From assembly GCA_026120185.1 (NCBI GenBank), contig JANUWF010001491.1, positions 1,426,001 to 1,490,000 on the forward strand: a stretch of 64,000 nt of DNA, read 5' to 3'. The position numbers and the translations under genes were made by a program. This stretch comes from Voacanga thouarsii (taxonomy: Eukaryota; Streptophyta; Magnoliopsida; Gentianales; Apocynaceae). Numbering within the stretch: position 1 is the first letter of the stretch; each line of letters opens with the position of its first letter. Below the pieces are notes generated by a model. It was given only the letters and a program-made list of their open reading frames with translations, searched no databases and had not been told where the DNA came from. This document shows, one piece after another, positions 24,802 to 36,739 of this stretch.

Positions 24802-25476
24802 ACTACCATTATTATTGTAATATTTTATGCCTATTTCTTGACTTAATACTATTAGTATTACTATTCTATTTATTTTATCACTAATAATACTAATGTTGTT
24901 AAGATATTATTATTATTATTTTCATCATACTTTTATTTCTTATTATAACCCACTTAATTGAAATGTTTGACTATGATGAAAACATCTGCGACTTCTTTTT
25001 GACTTAATTGGACCATGTAAATATCAAGCTGATTCATGAATATTCTTACATGTGCTCCTAGTTTCTTGAATTTTCTATAAAGTTCTCCAAGCTTGTACTA
25101 ATTTCCTTGAATTTCCACAAGCTTCTAGTGATGACTCAGCTTGATGAGTCACTAGATGAATCACTCCATAATTAATTATCTAGGCGAGTCACCACTATGC
25201 AATTAAGACACAAAAGCCATCTAAGCACCATTATACACTATAAATAGGAGAGACGAAAGAAGAACAAGATGGGAAGCAACAAAAAGAGAGAGTGGCAAAA
25301 TCTAGAAGGAGAAAGGTAGAAAAGAAGAATGAAAGGAAGGAACAAAAAGAAGATGAAGAAGAAGAAGAGAAAGAGATATATATATCTAAAAATACAGAGA
25401 AGAGGGAGAAAGAAGAATAAGGAAGGAAAATTGGCTATTTCAAGCCAATAATTCATCACTCACAATTTATGTCTAC
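24802..25476 (+). other. Unassigned stretch with TATA box, possible LTR or promoter remnant
   Basis: No protein-coding similarity is seen. TATAAATA at 25239-25246 sits in a context (CACTATAAATAGGAG) common to plant LTR and gene promoters, and is followed by a purine-rich, GAA/GAG-rich 170 bases resembling a transcribed leader. Upstream (25120-25170) short GATGA/GAGTCACTAG words repeat. It is cut at 25477 by E4. It could be another gypsy LTR or a promoter remnant; I cannot tell which. Confidence 0.35.
25239..25246 (+). promoter_or_regulatory. TATA box candidate
   Basis: TATAAATA followed by GGAGAG. No downstream coding region survives, because E4 begins about 230 bases later. Confidence 0.4.
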
Positions 25477-26077
25477 TGTTGGAATGTATGCTTTCTTAGA
25501 CTAGGTTTTTTTATGTAATTTTGATTAATATTAATAAAAGATTTATTCTCAAAATTTTGTTTGTCAATTTACATTATTTTTGTACATAATTTTGCTGGAA
25601 AAGGCCCATTGTATTTAAGTAAGTGGTCTATATGAATGGTCGTCTTTCACAGTAAAGTATGGATCATGGGTTACTTAACACATAAACTATTATTCTTAAC
25701 TGAATGATGAGAATGAGAATCTCATCATGGTGAGGTTATTGTGTTATGCATTCCAAATAGAGAATGGCTTACCTTTAGCCATTGAGTAGTCTTCTCACTT
25801 CATAATGTAAACGTATTTTGAATACGTAGAATTAGAAATGTAATAGTGGCTTTTAAAAGTACTATAACGTAGAAACCTAGGTTACTACTGCTACAGTATG
25901 GACTTACACTTTACGATTTGAGTATTAGTTGGTGGTTTGATGAAGCTGGAAGCATATGCTTTGATGTACTATGGTTGAGGTTCTATCGTAAGACCAACCT
26001 TGTACATTGGGTATATATGACTAGTCAGTTAAGACAGAATTGTATAAGATAGCTTCTATGCTTATATCACCCTTTAT
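25477..26077 (+). repeat. E4 5' LTR, piece 1
   Basis: Starts TGTTGGAATGTATGC and follows the E3 LTR (AAGTAAGTGGTC, TTTCACAGTAAAGTATGGATC). It is cut after CACCCTTTAT, where E3 has CGCCCCTTGTGGC. Its last three bases are the CACTA target duplication TAT. Confidence 0.9.
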
Positions 26078-26670
26078 CAGCACAAGAAATCTACCAAATT
26101 GCCACGGACAAATCCGTGGTAAATCTATGCCTAAATTGGAATTTGCCACAAATCTGCGACGGAATTGGCCCATAGCAAATACCTTCGTCGCTAAGCATTT
26201 TTTTGTGAGGGAACTTTTTTTTCCGTGGCAATTTTGTAACGGAGTTGCCACGGATTGTTAAAGTTGGTAGCACCTTGAACAAGAAATATTGTGAGGGAAC
26301 CATGGCAACTCTGTGTAATTTGCCATGGATTTGCCATGCAACTAATATGAAAATAAGCTGTCCGTAGAAAATCCATGACAAATTGCCACGGATACTTTAT
26401 TTAGAAATACTCATGGTAATTTGTCACGGATTTGCCATAGATACTTTATTTAGAAATACTTTCTGTGGCAAATCCGTAGCAATCTACCACAAATTTGCCA
26501 TGGAAGTAATGTTAAACAAGCTATCCGTGGCAAATTGCCACAGATTTTCCACAGATTTGCCACAAATACTTCATTTAAAATTTATTTTGTGGCCAATCCA
26601 TGACAATTTACCACGAAAATGTTATTTTTTTTCATAGTAAATTGTCACGGATTTGCCACAGATTATTAAA
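26078..26670. repeat. CACTA left subterminal repeat array
   Basis: Dense short motifs, TTGCCACGGA and TCCGTGGCAA with degenerate variants, occur in both orientations. They include the inverted pair CCACGGA-CAAA-TCCGTGG at 26102-26119. The same words fill the right end, as expected for transposase-binding subterminal repeats. Small open frames here (26021-26251, 26040-26261, 26383-26637) are by-products of the repeats. Confidence 0.85.
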
Positions 26671-29639
26671 AATAATTTTTTTTTAAATTTGACCCTGCAC
26701 ACATTCAATTTCCTGCCAAACACAATAGAATCAACTCATTCAATACTAAATATAATAAAACATATTTTTCTCAGTGCCAAACAATTCAAAAGCAATAACC
26801 TCAATAATCAAATCATAAATAATTTACAAAGTCCCAGAAAAATGTATTACTACATGTACGAGAAGTAGGAAATATCAAAAACTCGTTCAGAAACAATAGT
26901 ACAAATACAAAGAAGAAGGAAATCAAAGTATGTCACTTATCACGGATAGTCATTTGTAGCAGCACTTGATGACTGATTGACTAAGATTGGTGTTAGACTA
27001 TTTCCCTTGCTACAGTTCTGCTAACAAAAAAGCATCTCATGTGATGTAAGCTTGAAAAGACAAAGATAAACAACCTTGTAGTAGACATAAGCTTGAACCC
27101 ATAACACTGAAGCTTAATTTTCCTGCAACCCTCAGTCACATCAACTGCCCACATGGTCACCATAGTGAAAATACCACATATTGCAAGTACATATGGCCAC
27201 TAGCTGAAACCACTTCCTGCAAAAGATGACAAGGCACCAAAATCAAATAAATGTTCTTGATATTAATGAGCAATCACTACAATGCATTTTTAGCCTTTGG
27301 GGGCCTTGGTACACAAAACATTCTTGCAACTTCACAATGGAGGAAAAGATTACCTGCTCTATCCATTTTTTCTTCCAAATTTTTGTATACATGAACAAGG
27401 ATACTAGAAACAAAATCATTACTGTGAACCAAATAGTCTGAAATTTGAGCAAAGTTCCAAATATTTTTCAAAATGTGTTCATTGTTTTACTTTGCCAGTA
27501 AATTGATATTCCTTGCTTCACATTCTAGTTGAAAGGACCTGAATTTTTACTGTCTTTATCAATTAAATTTTGATTTCTTCAACATATGACATTAACAGGA
27601 AACCATACACAAATATCAGAACTCTAAAAACCAAACAATATGATGCATTTCCTTTTTCTATTGTTAGAGAATCTAAGCAGAAACTCATTCGAACCAGTAA
27701 AAAACTCTACAAGCTATAATTTTCAATCATATATTCTCACTTTATTTTTACACGAGCAAAATAAAATCTTAGAATGCTTCACCATATTATCTTTGCTAAT
27801 TCCATTATTAGAATCTCTGCCTAGACATCTCCTATTACTTCCTTATGTAGAGTACTCTAGCATAACCTTTCATTCACAGAATATATCATAATTCTGTTAT
27901 GTCCTTCCCAAATTTCATCTTATGAAATAGAAAATTTTATTAGGTAATTTTCAGTTCTGTCACTATTCTATATTCATTCAGCTTTTGTTTTGTAGGCCAA
28001 TACATATGCAAGTCCCTTGATTGTTTTTCAACTCGCACAAAGACCTGCACAAAAAACTAGCGACACTCTACCTCTGAGACTATCATGTATCTTCTGCAAT
28101 TAGAGTTAAGTATTCCCGGCAAAAAACTCGGAATGAAACCCAACTAGAGATTCAAGAAGAACCTTGTAGGTATATCATGATGCTTTATGTGATCTTCTAC
28201 TAAATCTAAAATCAATTAAAAGAACCACAACTAGAATAGTTTCCAATTCAACAAGATCTAATAACTGAAATAACAAATGAGATGCAAACAAAATATCAAT
28301 AGAAGGAAAAGGACAAATAAAGATGCGCATACTGTAGCATCGAATACTCCAGATGCGCATACTATAACAAATAAAGATGCACATACAGGGCAAAAATCGT
28401 CCGACAACCTCTCAATTTGCCATTGACCTGGATACTATATAGGAACTCCAAAAGCCCAAAGTAGCATTGGATTCAAGCTGGTCAACTGAGGACGCCAGAT
28501 GGAACTTGCAGGTTTACAATGTCCACATAGTGGGAATACCGTGCATTATATAACTAAGTGAATAATCCTGGAAATTGTACAGCATTGAACAATAAAGACA
28601 TTCCTTACAACATATAAACTCAAGTCAATCACCAAACAACCACAGAAAATAACAATATAGATACATCATATGGTACTTGAAAGTACATTATGAAAATTCT
28701 TACCCCAGATCTGACACTAAATTCCTAGCATGAGACCTAAAATAACATTAGTTCCTAGCACCCTTCCCTGATCTAAACCCATTTTTCTCCCTGTTAAGAT
28801 GTATGATTTTATTTATAAAAGTTACAAAGGCAAAAATAGAAAATTTGTTAAACTAAAATCACTATTCACAGAACTAAAAAATTCCTAGAAAACATTAAAC
28901 TACAAGTCTACAAGCTCCAATTAAGTCATCAAATCAGATAAAATGTTTCGTAGGCAGCATACCTTCTCCTAAGTTACTGACTATCCCTGAAAAATGTATA
29001 TGATGTTTCGCACTAAAACCTGAGCCTAAAAGGCCCTACACATCAAGAAATTAGAAAATCCATCATTTTGCTTCACCAATGAATTCAACCAAAAACCTTG
29101 ATTCAACATATCCTAAAAGGATATCTATCAGAATGACAGAAACACACCACGATAATAAATCCAGGATGTAACCACAAAAGGACATAAACTGGATCCAATT
29201 TAGCTTAGACATAACATTAACCTGGTTGGAAAGGTTTCTCATATTAAGCCCAAAATACAGGGTAAGTGGACATTAAACTAATTACAACTTTCAGAGCAAA
29301 CTAAAATTTCAATTTTACAAGCAAAATAATATCTCAATTTCAATCAAACACTTATACACACACTAAAGATTGTAAATGTTTTGCAATAGCCAGAAAAATC
29401 ACATAAAGCAGATGACATAAAACAACATATCATTATCATGTCCTTAATTTGGACTGAAACAAGCAAAACGTCCGAGCACAAATTTGATAGCTGAAATATT
29501 AAACAAGTATGACAACATTTTTTGAAGCAATAAGAAGTGAACAAAGAACTCAAGAATTGAACAGAGAACTAAACAAAGAACTCAATAAGAATAGGAAACC
29601 CCAGATAAGAACTGAATAGAGAACTTAAGAAAATGAGAA
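26671..29639. other. CACTA interior without recognised gene
   Basis: Mostly AT-rich, unique-looking sequence. No transposase motif was found. On the minus strand an 84-base open segment (27443-27360) encodes a strongly hydrophobic TIWFTVMILFLVSLFMYTK stretch followed by basic residues. It is bounded by TTTCAG and GTAATC, good splice acceptor and donor contexts, so it might be an exon of a second captured gene. I do not recognise the product, and chance is a real possibility in AT-rich DNA. Confidence 0.4.
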
Positions 29640-30052
29640 ATCAAAATTTAACTTTTCCCCTTCCTCCTTGTCTCTTTCTCTTCTCCTCTATTCTCGCACG
29701 TAACATTCCCCCTTGTCTCTTTCTCTCCTCAATCATCCCTCTTCTATTACCACTCATAACCTTTCATCTCCATTTTTTCCTTCCTCTTTATCTCTTTCTC
29801 TCCTCAGATGAGAACTGAATAGAGAACTCAATAATATGAGAATTCAAAATTTGACTTTCCCCTTCCTCCTTGTCTCTTTCTCTCCTCCCTTATTCCCACA
29901 TATAACCTTTCATATCCTTTTTCCCCTTCCTCCCTGTCTCTTTCTCTCCTCAGTCATCCCTCCCCTCTTCCCACATAGGATAGTCATCTACCTCTTCCTT
30001 TTCCTCCTTGTCTCTTTCTCTCCTCTGTCCTCCCTCCTCTCTTCCTGCATAG

Positions 30053-30083
<31 letters not shown>

Positions 30084-30235
30084 AGTCATCAGTCATTAGT
30101 AGAACAATCCAAGTCCAGGACAGTCATCTACCTTTTCCCCTTCCTCTTTATCTCTTTCTCTTCTCAGTCCTTCCCCGCCTCTTCCCGCACAAAGCCTGTC
30201 ATCTACCTCTTCCTCTTCTTTCTTATCTCTTCCTT
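29640..30235 (+). repeat. Pyrimidine-rich minisatellite upstream of the RKD pseudogene
   Basis: At least eight variants of CCTTCCTCCTTGTCTCTTTC occur in one strand, spaced irregularly. A longer duplicated block of about 100 bases is seen at 29609-29710 and 29811-29910, both starting AGAACTGAATAGAGAACT. An (AT)n run lies at 30053-30078. Open frames 29633-29818 and 29836-30099 are read-through of this repeat and are not called genes. Confidence 0.8.
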
Positions 30236-30256
30236 ATTTGGTACTCTTTCTCAAAA

Positions 30257-31088
30257 ATGGATAGTCATAATTCATTTGAGATGTGGTAAAATTTTTAATT
30301 AGTTTACAAAAAAGAAGATTTTGATATGTTTTCCTTTCCAAGCCAACCACAAAGTTATGAATATGCTGCTTTAGATTTCCTATTTGATCTACCTACTCAA
30401 CTCCCTATGGTTTTTGATGTTGTTCCTCTGATGGAGGATATGTTTGTGCATGATCCTTTCTACTCCCTAATAGATTTTGAACAAAGCCAGAATATCGTTC
30501 CTATGGAGGAAATGCATCTTGAAGGTATCACTTCAGATGAAGTTCCTATGGTGAAGAAGGTAATCAAGAGGTAGTGAACGGAGAATGGCAGTAGCTCCAA
30601 GATACTATCAAAAGCAACCATTTCAAAGTACTTTTACATGGCACTCACTCGGGCGGCCAAAGAACTGAATGTTTACCGAACCATTCTCCATAAAAGATGT
30701 AGGGAGTTAGAAATTCATCGATGTCCTTACAGAAAGTTGTTGAGCTTGGAGACCCTAATCAAGAATGTATAGGTTCTCTCGCATTCACACTTGTTCATGA
30801 AGAACTAATAATTATATTACCCCAAAGTTAACAAAGAACTAATTATTTGAGAGCTTCCATTTGGATTTGCAGGGTTTGTGAAATGAAGAAGAAAGAGTAC
30901 ATATGGTTGAGAAGAAGTTGAGAGCGGCCATTCGGATACTGGAACGTGAGAAGAAGTTGATGGAAGAAATCCTTAATATGAAGTTGGAAGACCAAACAAA
31001 GAGACTAAGACAAGCATGTTTTAAGGCTAACTATGAGAAGAGAAAACTTATGGATCTAGGAAAAATTTTGACAAAGCTTCCCCTATAA
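30257..31088 (+). pseudogene. RKD: RKD-type RWP-RK transcription factor pseudogene, captured in the CACTA element
   Basis: RKD proteins are plant DNA-binding regulators of egg-cell and gametophyte identity, with an acidic N-terminus, one RWP-RK domain and a C-terminal leucine-rich coiled coil. Here an N-terminal frame (30326-30571) gives an acidic peptide. After two in-frame stops (TAG 30572, TGA 30575) the same frame encodes the RWP-RK domain (30578-30769): TISKYFYM, AAKELNV, KRCREL. The signature RWPxRK is changed to RCPYRK. A stop (TAG 30770) sits at the exon end. A 100-base GT-AG intron follows (30773-30872). Exon 2 continues in phase, with another stop (TGA 30879), to LEREKKLMEE and TKRLRQACFKANY, the family's conserved C-terminal block, ending at the stop 31086-31088. 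The frame can be extended upstream to an ATG at 30257, with stops at 30287 and 30296. The retained intron means the capture was genomic and not by retroposition. Confidence 0.85.
30773..30872 (+). other. Intron of the RKD pseudogene
   Basis: Starts GTTCTC and ends TTTGCAG, 100 bases, phase 0. The frame of the RWP-RK exon continues without shift into the coiled-coil exon, which supports both splice sites. Confidence 0.75.
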
Positions 31089-31285
31089 ATTGAATATTTT
31101 CCAGGCACTAGGCCACCTCAAAATAAGCAATTATGCATTTCAACATATGGTAATTTCAGTTTAATTTTCATTTGATACTTTTATTATATTTTTTGTTTTA
31201 TTTTGTCCTTTGCTTTTAGGTTGTGGAATACTCTTACCAACACTAAATCTTCACATCAACTTTTCAAATCCAATATCTAATATCT
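31089..31285 (+). other. Downstream flank of the RKD pseudogene up to E5
   Basis: AT-rich, possibly the former 3' untranslated region. It ends with TATCT, the left target duplication of E5, and continues at 42903 after E5. Confidence 0.5.
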
Positions 31286-32791
31286 TGTTAGGGGTATGCC
31301 CTAGAGTCAATCTATACTTACACTATTGTCATTATGTATTATGTAATAATACAAGGCATTTCTTTTCATAAATAGTGCATTTAATTTTGTGGTCATCAAG
31401 TATGTGACTTGATAGTAAAACCCTACAATCAATACAATAACTTTCCTTAAACTGTCTCTGATCGATTATTATTATTGGAACAACAATAAATTAAGATTAG
31501 TATGTTTGTGACTTGATGGCTATGTTTTACTGGTCATGGATATATGTGATATCAAGTGAAAACATAAATAAATATTAGAGAACGTTGTATTGGACTGAGA
31601 GTATTTTATGGAACATGTTATAAGTACTTTCTAGTCATAATGATATTAAAAGTCTTTTGACCAAAATTCATCATAGTTTCCTACTTGATAAATTCTATAT
31701 TTTGACGTTGTCTAAAGTTATCTTTAATCAGATAATAAATAGACTACTGTAGGATATAGAATAAATCAAGGATAGGAATATGATTAATAGTGAAGGAATT
31801 TGTCACTCTCAATTACATGAGAGATATCCATGGCCCCTTAATAAGTTAGGCTATTAAAATGCATGGTCGTGCTCAAATATATCAATCTAAGATATTGATA
31901 TAATTTATTTAAACAGTCTACTATGACATCAAGAAATAATTGATTAAGCTTAACAAGGATGACATGCTCCACGCCTTATGCTTAATCTGGATATTGTGTG
32001 ACAAAAGGACTAAATATAAAAATATGGTTTGGTTCAAAGAGATCAGTGATCTTCATTTAACATTGATAGTTATAATATTTTGCTAGAAACCACTTATAAC
32101 TTGTGGGTCATTTAAATGTGATTTGGGCACACTGCTAGTGTTAAAAGAACTTATAAGGTCACATAATAAGCAAACTCGTTAGGTTATTTTTCTGGTAACT
32201 AGGTTTGATGAATATGAAAATATGTCTAAGTTAATCAAACTTAGAAAATTTACCAGATACAATGAATCTGGAAATATGTCAACATTCAATGTATCTGGAT
32301 GATGTCCAAATTGTAAGAATTTGACTCGGTAAATTAATTAGTTAAATTACCGAGATAATGGTAAAATCTTATAGTATCAGTTTTAATTTAATTTGAATTT
32401 AAAATAAAATATGATAAGATATTATCAGAGTTGGACTCCAAGAGGTTCGGGTGGTTTTAAAAGAAAACCCTAACCGTCTTCTCAATAGAGTTCTATGTTA
32501 ATATTCGTGCCTCCATTCACCAGGAAAAATAAGCCTCTCAAACCCTAGGCACTAGCACTCTTGGGGTAATGAGTTAGTTCACCGTGTGTATCCGATAGAG
32601 GGCATTCGCATACTGCAGCATTTGGTGATCGTTCGGGTTGTTCGTACGATAGCAAAATCACAATCTAAGGATCTTTATTATGCTGAACATTGGTAATTCT
32701 ACAATCCTTGGATCATTTTAATCATTTGGCTTAGGTCATCGGAAGGGATTCGTGGTTGTTTTCTACGTTTAGGAGTCCACGAATCCTAACA
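31286..32791 (+). repeat. E5 5' LTR (gamma)
   Basis: Starts TGTTAGGGGTATGCCCTAGA and ends GAATCCTAACA. Colinear with 41383-42902. The last five bases, TAACA, also serve as the left target duplication of the alpha solo LTR that follows. Confidence 0.92.
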
Positions 32792-33127
32792 TGTTGGGTA
32801 TCTCAAGCTCTATCATATATGGCGTAGCGAAAAATAAACGAGACACCATCCCAGGACCTGCCTATGTGTGAAAAATAAGACATAAAGATAATAAAGGTAA
32901 CAACTTTTTACCTTTGTTTGATCATCTGGAGAACAAAATTTCTTCTTCAAGTCGAAGCGCGATCCAGCAATCCTCTTGTGTAAATTCCATGTGGGTTGAA
33001 TGTCTAACCACTATAATCACAGTATGTGATTATCTCTAACAGTAATCCACACAGAGGAATACTCAAACACCAAAATTTCCTGTGTTTGTAGAAAAAGATG
33101 GTGGCTAGGGCTGTTTTCATTTTCAGC

Positions 33128-33167
<40 letters not shown>

Positions 33168-34569
33168 AGAGAGAAGAAGAAGAAGAAGAAGAAGAAGAAG
33201 AAGAAGAAGAAGACGTTTGTTTTGTGGCTCCTATTTTCGTATGAATCACTCTTAGATTAGGGTTTCGAGCATATCCAACATATGTTCCAAAGTGTACTAA
33301 AAATCTGAAATTCTAAAACAATTAGAATTTCCTAATTGTAATTAGAAACATCAAGTTCCCACAATTATAACTTGGATCACAAATTATAACTAATTATAAT
33401 TTGTCCACAACAACTTCTCTTTCTCGCAATTAACCACACTATGTTATCAAATAACATCTTCAGTAGATAATCCTCTATTGTGTGTGACCTATTAGGTTTC
33501 CCATTCAATTGGTAGTGAACATGAATTAATCCAAACGTCTTTGAGATTAATAATCCACAATAAATTTGAATTAATCATATTAATTTTAATTAGGATTGGT
33601 TTATTAATTTATCAATTAATAAACCCATATTATTAGATCATGAGCGGCATCTATCAATATAGCATAAGCACCCAAGAGTCTAGGAAGTCAAGTGGCTTGA
33701 CATGAACCCTTCAATAACAAACTTCAGTGCAATTAACTCCTTTCACCATATAATATCTCATTCGGTTTGGAGTACGGAATCAGTGCAACTCCCTCCAGAA
33801 TTAATTCTGGCTCGAATACAATAGTACTTGTACCAGGAACCCACTACTCTAGATCTGTATCAATTGGAACTATTTCCAATACACAATCGCCTTGGCCAAG
33901 GACTTCTCAAGTAGTAATTCCTACAAGTGGCCGTGAGATATTCGCCCCTACTATTAGGAGTGGTGAATTCTTTATTGACCCTCTCAACTACTTTTGTTTA
34001 CCTCACAATGTACCCAATATCCATCCCATAGGCTGCCCTCAATCGAGCTCCGGAGATTGGAATCAATGTACAATACTCAACAAACAAAGTACCTTGGAGA
34101 TCTCAAGTGTAAGGATACTTGTACGTTTGCTATATTGAGATTATATCACTAACACTAAATAGTTATCCATGTCATTATCTTAAAGCTAGGTCATCCAATG
34201 AACTTGTTCCATTAACAAGCGTCCATGTGTTAACTTTGAGTATCTCAATACTCACGGATATGAGAACCAATGCCTGATCAAATCAGGAAGTCTAGCACAT
34301 GCTAGTCTTAACGTATTAATGATATCCTGTCTAATTAATACTACGACTAGGGACTATTTAAGTACTAACACTGTGCAATGTAATAGGAATCTCATATCAT
34401 GATCTCTATCATGATTTCCTTAACACAGTGTTGTACTAGGGACTTTATCGAACAGTTATATTATTTAAAAGTAAACAAAAGAAACTGTAAGATAAATAAT
34501 GCCTTTTATTAAAATAAAATATGTCATATACAATGTAAAAGTGATTGCTTCTAGGGCACAACACTAACA
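32792..34569 (-). mobile_element. Alpha-family solo LTR at the LTR/primer-site junction of E5
   Basis: On the minus strand it runs from TGTTAGTGTTGTGCCCTAGA to ATACCCAACA, 1778 bases, colinear with the E1 LTR. Flanks are TAACA (32787-32791) and TAACA (34570-34574), a perfect duplication. It contains expanded (GA)n and (GAA)n runs at 33133-33213 where the E1 LTR has only a short purine tract. Confidence 0.93.
33133..33213. repeat. (GA)n-(GAA)n compound microsatellite in the alpha solo LTR
   Basis: About 16 GA units, a short mixed stretch, then about 14 GAA units. The antisense reading yields the poly-serine frame 33004-33249, which is not a gene. Confidence 0.95.
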
Positions 34570-34575
34570 TAACAT

Positions 34576-34587
34576 TGGTATCAGAGC
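34576..34587 (+). other. E5 primer binding site
   Basis: TGGTATCAGAGC, exact for initiator tRNA-Met. It is separated from its own LTR end only by the inserted solo LTR and one target duplication copy. Confidence 0.93.
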
Positions 34588-35888
34588 AACTTGCTAAACA
34601 ATTAGGTTGATTCATCTGTGTTAATAGTATTGTTGAATATATGTTTGAATTCAAATGGCGTATGTTAGCATGTTCACATGATTATAATTTTTAGAATACT
34701 TAGCATGCAGACTGCCTGAATTAGGTTTAATCTGTGCATCTTAGTTATTTGAATAGAGACCAAATGATTTAGAGATTGTCTGTAAACTGGTCTATTTTAA
34801 TATGATATGGTATCGTAAGCATGCTATCCATCGTTATATGTTGCAAATTATTTGTATTAATCAGCCATGATAATTTGTTATATGTATCAATATGGTTAAA
34901 AGGGAACGCAAATTGTCTGTAACATGAAAATTCACGGTGATGGTTACTAAGGGGTCTGAAAGTTAATCTGATTAATATTCAGAAATCGGAAGGCGAAATC
35001 TCATTCAATGAGAGAACCCTGACTAACTATTCGTTGCGTGTTATTCGTTAGTGTTTTTTTTATTGTAGTTATGGATTATTCTGAATAGTGCATAGCATGG
35101 CCTGTTTTACCCCAATGTGATTGGCAGGCTACATTGTGGTTGTTTTGAGGTGTAATTTTTAAATACGGCCTGCGTGTCGTTTTTCATTACTGTAAAATTA
35201 TATTACTTTCCTAGAATATGAATGATTTTAATTTTACTATCTAATGTAAAACAAGATGGTGGCCTATATTTACAATCAAGGAGGAGTATACTCAAGGCAT
35301 TAGAGAATGCTCAAGGAGTTCATATACCTAGATTTACCATCTTGATCTTCACTTTACTCGTGATGATCAACATAGGTCATGGGCCATGCTATGTCACTTT
35401 TATGTATGTCTTGCATACATATTTGATATGTTTATTTCATGCTTACTACAATCAAATTTTATTTTAAAAAAATTTAAGTGTTAAATGCCTTCCAAAATCA
35501 AACACTTGTTATTACTTGGATCATCATATGGTCATTCCTACCAAAGTAGGATGCTTTTGATTATCCAAGTGAGACAAGATGGAAAATAGTTTTCCATATG
35601 TTTGATATGGTTTGAATTAACTTGGCTATCAAAATAGTTTTGGGCCTAGGGCATTATATGAGATTTTAGCCAGGCCATTTGATGCCTATCTCATTTAAAG
35701 TTTGATTTTCTTTTTAATTATAAGATTAAAGGCAAAGCTTACCTATAATTAAAATAAAATATTTATAAAAAAAATTTACCCCCTAAGAAACATCAAAATG
35801 TTGAAGTTTCAAAAGTTTAAAAGCTTTTAGTGGGAGTTTTTCATTAAGGCCTCAAAATTAATTACTTTACATATTTTGTATGTAGATA
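34588..35888 (+). other. E5 leader
   Basis: 1.3 kb, AT-rich, no recognisable gene. The open frame 35222-35467 is unsupported. Confidence 0.65.
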
Positions 35889-36720
35889 ATGTCAACAAAC
35901 AGTTGGAATAACTCATTACAATCTGTGTTGGAGAAAGATAAGCTTAGTGGGACTAACTTTCTTAATTGGGCACGTAATTGAAGAATTGTTCTTAAGGAAG
36001 AAAAAAAGCTCTATGTTCTTGAAAATTCTATTCCCCCTGCTCCAGCAAATAACACCCTAAAAGCTGAAAAAGATGCTTATAGTAAGCACAAAGATGACTC
36101 CAATGATGTTATTTTCCTTACGCTAGCAACCATGAACTCTAAACATAAAAAACAGTTTGAAGAAATAGAGGCATATGACATGATTGTACATCTCAAGGAA
36201 ATGTTCCAAGAGCAAGCGTGATAAGAGAGATTTGAAACTCATAAGGCGTTAAATGCATGTAAGATGGCTTTTGGCACCTCGGTAAGTGCTCACGTGCTTA
36301 AAATGAAGGACTATCTTGATCATCTTGAAAAATTTGGTGCTCTTGTTAATCATGATATGACCACGGATTTGATCTTAGGCTCATTACCTCCGGAGTATGA
36401 CCAGTTTGTCATGAATTTTAACATGCATAATATGGAGAAATCTATTATTGAATTGCATGGGGTGCTAAAACAAGTTGAACTAAACATTAAGAAGAATACT
36501 CCTAGTGTTCTAATGGTTCAAAAAGGGAAAAGAAAAAGGAACAACTAAAAGGGCAAAGTCATGGCCAGTAAGGGCAAGGACAAGGCTAAGTCCAAGTTCA
36601 AGCCCAAACCTAAAGCTGTGATACCAAACAAGGGAGCTTGCCACCATTGTGGAGAATAAGGACATTGGTTAAGAAATTGCAAGCTCTATTTGGAAGCAAA
36701 AAAGAAGGACAGTGAGACTG
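35889..36720 (+). pseudogene. E5 gag
   Basis: ATG at 35889 begins MSTNSWNNSLQSVLEKDKLS, followed by NFLNWARN, a stop, then RIVLKEEKKLYVLE: the usual plant copia Gag N-terminus. More stops lie near 36222. The C-terminal open part (36264-36548) contains NHDMTTDLILGSLPPEYDQF. The knuckle reads CHHCGE-stop-GHWLRNC, so a stop falls between the second and third zinc ligands, at a different codon from the stop in E1 and E2. Confidence 0.88.
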
Positions 36721-36739
36721 CCACTTTAGGTATTTATTT

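Noticed and set aside
25238..25459. Hydrophobic minus-strand frame of 73 codons
   Set aside because: Reverse of a GAA/GAG-rich tract; phenylalanine and leucine runs are a low-complexity artefact.
29633..30099. Two leucine/serine/proline-rich frames (61 and 87 codons)
   Set aside because: They read through the CT-rich minisatellite and (AT)n run; no conserved content.
33004..33249. Poly-serine open frame
   Set aside because: Entirely produced by the (GA)n/(GAA)n microsatellite inside a solo LTR.
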